A stretch of 6,589 nt of DNA from Chloroflexota bacterium. GTDB lineage: Bacteria > Chloroflexota > UBA6077. A program made the translations under genes and the position numbers. The notes beneath the pieces were generated by a model. That model did no database searches. It saw only the letters and a program-made list of their open reading frames with translations, and was not told the origin of the DNA. Positions 1-4,185 of this stretch are shown here, piece after piece. The stretch is taken from NCBI GenBank assembly GCA_021845945.1, contig JAJZRD010000212.1, positions 1 to 6,589 of the forward strand, written 5' to 3'. Each line of letters starts with the position of its first letter. The first letter of the stretch is position 1.

Positions 1-2
1 CC

Positions 3-671
3 GGCATCTACGTTCAGAACTACCTGTTGCGCAGGATCGCCGGGGCCGATTTCTCCAGATCCTCCGCCGCCACCTCGGCGTTGCTGGTCGGCGAAGCGGC
101 CATCTCCATGGTGGTGCTGGCGATCTTTGGCATACCTGGATGGGATTGGCTTCGCCCCGCCGTCGCAGGGCTGTTCGCCGCCTCCGCCGTGGTGGTGGCG
201 GTCCTCTTTCGGGTCCGGCTGGTGCAGAAGCTGGCGGATCGGCTGCTGCGGGTTGGGCCTCTCAGAACCGTCGGTCCCGAGTTTCTCGAGATGTTCGACG
301 CGGCGAGGCTCTTCTTCAGCATCCGGGTTGCCCTTCGCTCGGTGCCCACCATCGCTCTCTATCTCCTGGCCCTGGTCACAGCCTTCTACCTGGTAGCTCA
401 CGGGGTCGGTGTGGCCACCCTCACCTTCGTCCGGGCTGTGACGGTCTACCTCTTCGCCCTGGTCGTGGTGTTGATCAGCCCCATCTCCTCCCATCTCGGG
501 GTGGTGGAGGCGGGGGGATTGGGTGCCATGCACGCCTGGGGCTACAGCTCCACTCAGGGCATAGCGGCCCTGCTCGGCTTTCGACTGGTGTGGACCGGCG
601 CCGTCTGGCTGGTGTGCACGCCGGTGGTCGTGCTGCTGCGCAAGCAGTTTACCGAGGCGGACAAAGGGTGA
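3..671 (+). CDS. Lysylphosphatidylglycerol synthase TM-region (AglD/UPF0104-like) membrane protein, 3' part
   Basis: The reading frame is open from the window edge (first full codon at 3), so the N-terminal part is missing and about 222 residues remain, ending at TGA 669-671. A TTG at 27 could pass for a start, but family-like sequence (GIYVQNYLLRRIAG) continues upstream of it, so the gene is treated as cut by the edge. Several hydrophobic membrane segments are visible, for example ALLVGEAAISMVVLAIFGI, AGLFAASAVVVAVLF and TIALYLLALVTAFYLVAHG. The C-terminal pattern SHLGVVEAGGLGAMHAWGYS followed by a GFRLVW segment matches the conserved Gly/Glu block of this family. Family members are integral membrane proteins; some are flippase domains of aminoacyl-phospholipid synthases, but many stand-alone members have no known substrate. 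No catalytic aminoacyltransferase domain follows. The gene converges on the acyltransferase, with 35 nt between them and no obvious terminator. Confidence 0.8.
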   Translation, partial: GIYVQNYLLRRIAGADFSRSSAATSALLVGEAAISMVVLAIFGIPGWDWLRPAVAGLFAASAVVVAVLFRVRLVQKLADRLLRVGPLRTVGPEFLEMFDAARLFFSIRVALRSVPTIALYLLALVTAFYLVAHGVGVATLTFVRAVTVYLFALVVVLISPISSHLGVVEAGGLGAMHAWGYSSTQGIAALLGFRLVWTGAVWLVCTPVVVLLRKQFTEADKG

Positions 672-706
672 ACGGAAAGTGGTGGGAGTGGCCCGCTGGA
701 TCGCCG

Positions 707-1543
707 CTACCGCATCTCGTCGATCGCACCTGCGTGCACCCCCCACATCTCTCGGGGCAGCAGCCGCCCGATGGCCACCATCACCTGCCGGCGAGCCCAC
801 CCGTCCAGGTCGCCCGGGGGCAACCCGGCCAGGGCGAAGGGCGCACCGAAGCTCACCACCAGGGTGTCCTCCTCCAGATGGACCCCCACCGGCAGCAGCG
901 GGACGCCCAGGCCGCTCACCCGATAGAGGAAGGCCCCTGTGCCAGGCCTGGCCTCCTCCAGGGCGACGCTGGCCCTCCCCTCGGGAAACATCCCCACCGG
1001 CTCCGGATTGGGCGGTCCGGCGGTGCGGCTCCGACCCAGGTAGACCAGCACCCGCCGGAGCGCCCGAGCGCGCCCGGCAACGTCCGATGGGCGGGAGGGC
1101 ATCGGGATCAGCCCCCAGCTGCGGGCAGCCCGGGGGAAGAGCAGGGAGGAAAGCGGGTTTGGCACCCAGTGGCCCGCGACCTCGAACCAGCGCCACTCCG
1201 AGAGGATCACCCAGTGGAGGTCCCGGCTACCCGGCTCCCGCGCCGTGGCGACGGCGGCGGTGATGGCCGCGGCGACCCAACCGATCCAGAACTGAGGAGC
1301 CTGGAAGTGGTTGGCTACCAGCAGAAAGGGGTCGCGACGGGGCACCAGCCCCAGCCCCTCCACCCGGGGAGGGGGCGACAGGCGGCCGACCATCCGCTGG
1401 GTATCCTCGGCCGGGGAGCGGGGACTGGCCCGCAGGAAGGACCAGGCCAGCTCCCCCAAGAGGCCCGGCGGCAGGGGGCGAAGAGCCTCCAGGAGGGCGG
1501 CGACGTCGCCCAGGCTGTCGAGGGTTGTGGTCGGCATGACCAT
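707..1543 (-). CDS. PlsC-like (LPLAT superfamily) acyltransferase with altered HX4D motif
   Basis: The protein has about 278 residues from ATG 1543-1541 and ends at TAG 709-707. It resembles lysophospholipid/glycerol-phosphate acyltransferases. Motif I is VANHFQAPQFW (N78, H79). Motif III is MFPEGRAS (about residues 185-192). The later segment VPLLPVGV fits motif IV. Enzymes of this family move an acyl chain onto lysophosphatidate or related acceptors at the inner membrane. In the usual HX4D dyad the Asp is replaced here by Gln (Q84), so activity or substrate may differ. The frame stays open to a TTG at 1732, but the extra 63 residues look like non-conserved low-complexity sequence, so an internal start is preferred. 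Another ATG lies at 1537. Neither ATG has a clear Shine-Dalgarno; TATCCT ends just before ATG 1543, so a leaderless transcript is possible. The acyl acceptor cannot be inferred. Confidence 0.72.
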   Translation of the reverse strand: MVMPTTTLDSLGDVAALLEALRPLPPGLLGELAWSFLRASPRSPAEDTQRMVGRLSPPPRVEGLGLVPRRDPFLLVANHFQAPQFWIGWVAAAITAAVATAREPGSRDLHWVILSEWRWFEVAGHWVPNPLSSLLFPRAARSWGLIPMPSRPSDVAGRARALRRVLVYLGRSRTAGPPNPEPVGMFPEGRASVALEEARPGTGAFLYRVSGLGVPLLPVGVHLEEDTLVVSFGAPFALAGLPPGDLDGWARRQVMVAIGRLLPREMWGVHAGAIDEMR

Positions 1544-1733
1544 AGGATAGGCGAACTGCGCCGGCAACGCCAGCCATCGGGAGGGGACGAAGCTCGTCCT
1601 CTGGGGGAAAACGCCGCGCCCCTGCACGCCCGCGCTCCCGGCGGTCAAGCCCACGGTGGCGAAGGACCGGTGCTCCGCCGCAGGGATTTCGAGATGTAGG
1701 GCAGGGCGCCTTGGCCTACGTATCAGAACCAAT

Positions 1734-1759
1734 GTGGCGATGTACTAGTACATCGCCAC
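1734..1759. repeat. Perfect 26-bp palindrome
   Basis: Two 13-nt arms (1734-1746 and 1747-1759) are exact reverse complements centred on CT|AG, with no spacer. Each arm begins GTGGCGATGTAC. The symmetry stops abruptly on both sides. It lies between the NlpC/P60 gene and the acyltransferase, both on the minus strand, and just upstream of the TTG that would open the longest acyltransferase frame. A dimeric regulator's operator, a cruciform or hairpin, or the tip of a small inverted-repeat element are all possible. No T-run follows on the minus strand, so a classical intrinsic terminator is unlikely. Confidence 0.85.
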
Positions 1760-1777
1760 GGTGAAGGTGATATGTAC

Positions 1778-1847
1778 TGTCATGCTGAGCGCAGCGAAGC
1801 ATCTCCCTGTGGCGAGAGGAGATCCTTCGCTATCGCTCAGGATGACA
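1778..1847. repeat. ERSEAS-type dispersed inverted repeat (about 70 bp)
   Basis: The left arm 1778-1805 starts TGTCATGCTGAGCGCAGCG. The right arm 1819-1847 ends CGCTCAGGATGACA. The arms are reverse complements apart from three mismatches and one extra base, and enclose a 13-nt loop. Read in one frame the element gives the peptide CHAERSEAS...RSFAIAQDD, which is the familiar spurious translation of a repeat scattered through intergenic DNA of many bacterial genomes. The association with that family comes from memory of the motif, not a search. The element lies in the spacer downstream of the NlpC/P60 gene, where it could fold into a hairpin in the transcript. Confidence 0.8.
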
Positions 1848-1861
1848 CCTATCAAGATCTG

Positions 1862-1877
1862 TGTGGCGATGGACTAG
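1862..1877. repeat. 16-bp direct repeat copy flanking the inverted repeat
   Basis: TGTGGCGATGGACTAG at 1862-1877 matches 1733-1748 (TGTGGCGATGTACTAG) at 15 of 16 positions in the same orientation. The two copies bracket the inverted repeat at 1778-1847, and a shorter TGTGGCGA also occurs in its loop at 1809-1816. The copy at 1862 contains the stop codon of the NlpC/P60 gene (TAG, minus strand, 1876-1874). The arrangement could be a composite repeat unit or a trace of insertion or duplication. Confidence 0.7.
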
Positions 1878-2752
1878 GGGCCGCGATCCGGCGAAGACGC
1901 CCAGGGACGGGAGCCGGTCAGGAACCTCGCCGCCCAGTAGTCCTCGCCGAGGGAGCTGACCTGGATCCCAACCCCCTCCTCGATGGAGTGGATGAACCGG
2001 TCGCTCCCCAGGTAGATCCCGCCGTGGGACAGCCCCGCCTTGTAGGTGTTCTGAAAGAAGACCAGATCGCCCGGCTGCAGATCCTGGAGGGCTATCCTCG
2101 GGCCGCTGTTCATCTGGCCCCACAGGTCGTGGGGCGGGACCGGTATGCCGGCCTCCTGGTACACGTATTCGTCGAAGCCACTGCAGTCGAAGCCGGTGCG
2201 GGGCGAGGACCCGCCCCAGGCGTAGGGGTAGCCCACGTACTTCCTGGCGATGGCGGCCACCCGCTCGCCCGCCGGCTTCTCGCCCTCCTTCGGTCCCTGA
2301 GTCGAGGGAGCCGTGGGGCGGGGGCCGCCTCGAGAGGTGGGTGTGATCCTCTCGTCGGAGCCGTTCCCTTGCTCGGCACTGGGGCGCTCCGCCTCGGGTT
2401 GGACGGTCGCGGCGTCGCCCTCGGCGGGGGGTGCCGCCTCGGGGGCGACGGCCTGATCCTCCACCGCGCCGGTGTCGCCGGTCGCGTCGAGGACTTCGCC
2501 TGGAGCCTCCTGGTTCGCCGGCGCCATCAACACGATCGATGAGGGCGTGGCCAGGGCATGGGATGGGGTAAAGGTCGCCGTCGCCAGCGCCGAGGCGGCC
2601 AGGGCAGCCGCCAGGGTGAGATGCTGTTGCAGGCGGCGGGCCCGGCTGCTCCTTGATGTGGGCCGGCCGCCCAGGATCGGGCCGTCACTTCGCGAAACCC
2701 GTCGGGGTCTGCTTTCTTCCGCAGGTATCAAGACGATCTCCTGCCAGCGCAT
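1874..2752 (-). CDS. Secreted NlpC/P60-family cell-wall peptidase (C40)
   Basis: A protein of about 292 residues; numbers below count from the GTG at 2755. The catalytic domain is C-terminal (about 164-281). The Cys block is GFDCSGFDEYVYQEAG with Cys191. His244 lies in LSHGGIYLG. The third polar residue is His256 in RFIHS, so the Cys-His-His set of NlpC/P60 endopeptidases is complete. YPYAWGG and LQPGDLVFF are also typical. These enzymes usually cut D-Glu-diaminopimelate bonds in peptidoglycan stem peptides outside the membrane. A hydrophobic stretch (about 46-61) ending near SHALA suggests a Sec signal peptide after an unusually long basic N-region. Residues 75-160 are an Ala/Pro/Glu/Thr-rich linker with no recognised binding domain. 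An in-frame TAA lies directly before the GTG, ruling out a longer protein. Possible starts are GTG 2755, ATG 2752, or TTG 2731, which has the best Shine-Dalgarno (AGGAG, 6-nt spacing). Confidence 0.9.
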   Translation of the reverse strand: MRWQEIVLIPAEESRPRRVSRSDGPILGGRPTSRSSRARRLQQHLTLAAALAASALATATFTPSHALATPSSIVLMAPANQEAPGEVLDATGDTGAVEDQAVAPEAAPPAEGDAATVQPEAERPSAEQGNGSDERITPTSRGGPRPTAPSTQGPKEGEKPAGERVAAIARKYVGYPYAWGGSSPRTGFDCSGFDEYVYQEAGIPVPPHDLWGQMNSGPRIALQDLQPGDLVFFQNTYKAGLSHGGIYLGSDRFIHSIEEGVGIQVSSLGEDYWAARFLTGSRPWASSPDRGP

Positions 2753-2755
2753 CAC

Positions 2756-3304
2756 TTAGTTCGCCGTTCCTCAGCTCCGTGGCGTAGGGCCGGGCCTTGT
2801 GCCCCGCCGCCCGGTGCCTCACGTGCGGGCTGGCGGCTTAGGGAACGACGCACTCAGCGGCTTACTGGTTGCTGTTCTGTTGCGCTAGTTGGGATTTGGG
2901 CAACGGGACTGGTGGGCGCGGGGTCAGGACCATCTCCCGCCCGCGCAAGTCTGAACGAAGAGAGCGGCGCGCCCTCGGGCGGCCGTTTCTCTTCGGGCGC
3001 CGAGTCTCACCGGAGGGCCGGCCATCACGGGTGGGTCCTCCTCGTCGTCGAGCGCCTGACGGTCCAGGGCCGGGTCCAGTCAGAACGACCGGTGAACGCC
3101 ACGGCCCTTGCCTGCCCCTCCCTGGGATCAGTAGACCTTGTGGCCTGGCTGCAACGGCGCGGGACGGATCCCACGGCATACGCCGGATGAAAGCCGAGGT
3201 ACGCTGGAAAACCGTTGCTAGCCCTTCGATAGGGAAGGGGCGAGTGGGGTACGCCAGCAGAGCCCTATATACGCCATAGATGTCACAGAGCTCTTGATGA
3301 TGCC
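2756..3304 (-). other. Gene-poor, hairpin-rich stretch: candidate structured leader or RNA upstream of NlpC/P60
   Basis: No convincing gene was seen. The ORFs on either strand are Arg/Pro/Gly-rich, overlap each other and match no family I recognise. Many inverted repeats occur: 2790-2795/2809-2814, 2823-2827/2849-2853, 2956-2995 (listed separately), 3076-3081/3087-3092 (one G-U pair), 3161-3172, 3174-3185 and 3222-3227/3234-3239. The octamer GCGGCTTA is repeated at 2833 and 2857. With a possible promoter at 3305-3313 firing toward the peptidase gene, this could be a leader of about 540 nt. C-di-AMP riboswitches are often found before NlpC-type genes, but their conserved blocks were not found here. 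High GC makes chance stems common, so an RNA function is only a proposal. Confidence 0.35.
2956..2995 (-). ncRNA. Candidate 40-nt RNA hairpin (16 bp, tetraloop) in the peptidase leader
   Basis: Read on the minus strand, CGAAGAGA pairs with TCTCTTCG (8 bp). Inside it CGGC pairs with GCCG and CGCC pairs with GGCG, closed by a CGAG loop. The only irregularities are a 2x1 internal loop and one bulged C. All 40 bases take part in one nested stem, which is more than the neighbouring short repeats offer. No matching RNA family is recognised. It could be part of a structured leader or a DNA-level repeat. Confidence 0.35.
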
Positions 3305-3313
3305 AGTATAACA
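3305..3313 (-). promoter_or_regulatory. Possible extended -10 promoter toward the NlpC/P60 gene
   Basis: The minus strand reads TGTTATACT, which fits the extended -10 pattern TGnTATAAT with one mismatch. TTGACG lies only 8 nt upstream, too close to be a normal -35, so any activity would rest on the extended -10. It sits in a relatively AT-rich patch between the liv operon and the peptidase gene. The predicted transcript start is near 3298. Confidence 0.4.
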
Positions 3314-3378
3314 CGCCACGTCAAGATGCATCCGTCTGTATCTACGGCAAGGCCAGAGATTTCTTGATGAAATTCCTT

Positions 3379-3400
3379 AGCGCCGCTATCGTGTGGCGCT
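3379..3400. terminator. Stem-loop downstream of livF (second of a pair)
   Basis: AGCGCC at 3379-3384 pairs with GGCGCT at 3395-3400 around a 10-nt loop. It lies about 60 nt past the livF stop. No T-run follows on the minus strand, so intrinsic termination would be weak. It could instead protect the 3' end of the transcript. A smaller repeat (ATTTC/GAAAT, 3359-3373) follows. Confidence 0.3.
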
Positions 3401-3408
3401 CATTTCCG

Positions 3409-3441
3409 CCCGTTTCGAGGGCTTAGGGAAGGCGAAACGGG
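3409..3441. terminator. Stem-loop just after livF, possible end of the liv operon
   Basis: CCCGTTTCG at 3409-3417 pairs perfectly with CGAAACGGG at 3433-3441 (9 bp) around a 15-nt loop. It begins 18 nt past the livF stop, where the liv transcript would be expected to end. The minus strand continues CGGAAATGAG with no T-run, so it is not a textbook intrinsic terminator. Rho-dependent termination or mRNA stabilisation is possible. Confidence 0.45.
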
Positions 3442-3459
3442 ACGTCGGGGGCGACCGAT

Positions 3460-4185
3460 TCAGACGAACTCTTCGGCGCCGGTGCCCAGGTAGGAGTGCT
3501 TGACCATCTCGTTGTTCGCCAGGTCGTCCACCGAACCCTCGAGCACCACGCGCCCCAACTCCAGGACGTAGCCCCGGTCGGCGACGGCCAGCGCCATGCT
3601 GGCGTTCTGCTCCACCAGCAGAATGGTGGTGCCCCGGGCCCGGATCTCCTCGATCACGTCGTAGACCTGGTCCACCAGAGTGGGGGCCAGCCCCAGGGAG
3701 GGCTCGTCCAGCATCAGCAGTTGGGGTCGCGCCACCAGCCCCCGGCCGATGACCAGCATCTGCTGCTCCCCGCCGGAGAGGGACCACGCGTACTGCTTGT
3801 AGCGCTCCCTCAGCCGCGGGAACATCTCCAGGATGGCCTCCACCTCCTGCCGGATCTCTCTGGTGGCCCTGCCCAGGGCGAGGCCGCCGAACTCCAGGTT
3901 CTCCCCCACCGTGAAGCCGGGGAACACCCGCCTCCCCTCGGGAACGTGGGCGATCCCAGCGGAAGCGACCCTCTCGGGGGCCATTCCGGTGAGGTTCCGG
4001 TCGTCGAACAGGATCTGGCCCGAGGTGGGCCTGAGGACCCCGGAGATGGCCCGCAACGTCGTGCTCTTTCCGGCGCCGTTGGCGCCGATCAGGGCGACGA
4101 TCTCTCCCTTCCGGACCTCCAGGGAGATCCCGTGGAGGGCCTCCACCCGACCGTAGCTCACCGAGACCTTATCTAGTACGAGCAC
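3460..4185 (-). CDS. livF: Branched-chain amino acid ABC transporter ATP-binding protein LivF
   Basis: A 241-residue ABC ATPase, normal length for LivF. Walker A is GANGAGKST (34-42). The family block VPEGRRVFPGFTVGENL spans about 81-97. The signature LSGGEQQ is at 136-142, Walker B LLMLDEP at 156-162, and the D-loop SLGLAP follows. In the switch position it has VEQN (Gln193) in place of the usual His, which is characteristic of LivF-type ATPases. LivF pairs with LivG on the cytoplasmic face to power uptake through the LivH-LivM permeases. The GTG start at 4185 is backed by GAAGGAG with an 8-nt spacing. It overlaps the 3' end of the livM-livG gene by 17 nt, so it is probably co-translated with it. 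It is the last liv gene and is followed by stem-loops. The substrate may be leucine, isoleucine or valine, but related systems carry other amino acids, amides or urea. Confidence 0.95.
   Translation of the reverse strand: MLVLDKVSVSYGRVEALHGISLEVRKGEIVALIGANGAGKSTTLRAISGVLRPTSGQILFDDRNLTGMAPERVASAGIAHVPEGRRVFPGFTVGENLEFGGLALGRATREIRQEVEAILEMFPRLRERYKQYAWSLSGGEQQMLVIGRGLVARPQLLMLDEPSLGLAPTLVDQVYDVIEEIRARGTTILLVEQNASMALAVADRGYVLELGRVVLEGSVDDLANNEMVKHSYLGTGAEEFV

Noticed and set aside
140..1699. 519-residue plus-strand open frame across two genes
   Set aside because: It overlaps the membrane protein in another frame and lies antisense to the acyltransferase; its composition is Gly/Arg/Pro/His-rich with no family motifs, as expected of a shadow frame in GC-rich DNA.
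1544..1732. N-terminal extension of the acyltransferase to TTG 1732
   Set aside because: The extra 63 residues show no family similarity and begin at the edge of the repeat cluster, so an ATG at 1543 or 1537 is more likely.
1772..2542. 256-residue plus-strand open frame starting CHAERSEAS
   Set aside because: Its N-terminus is the translation of the dispersed inverted repeat and the rest is antisense to the well-supported NlpC/P60 gene.
3000..3013. Cobalamin- or FMN-riboswitch-like box CCGGTGAGACTCGG (minus strand)
   Set aside because: It resembles one conserved segment only. The next blocks (such as CCCGCAACTGT for cobalamin, or the paired RFN segments for FMN) are missing.
2756..3300. c-di-AMP (ydaO/yuaA) riboswitch before the NlpC gene
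   Set aside because: Context is right, but the conserved blocks resembling GGGGUGAAUC and CAGCUAACCUCGUAGGC were not found in order on the minus strand; a covariance search would settle it.
2756..3300. RNase P RNA, tmRNA or signal recognition particle RNA
   Set aside because: Signature sequences (GAGGAAAGTCC, the tmRNA acceptor ends with a tag frame, GGAAGGAAGCAGC) were not seen on either strand.
2862..3314. 150-residue minus-strand and 136-residue plus-strand overlapping frames
   Set aside because: Both are Arg/Pro/Gly-rich, mutually exclusive and unrecognised. The minus-strand GTG start overlaps the possible -10 box. No ribosome site was seen.
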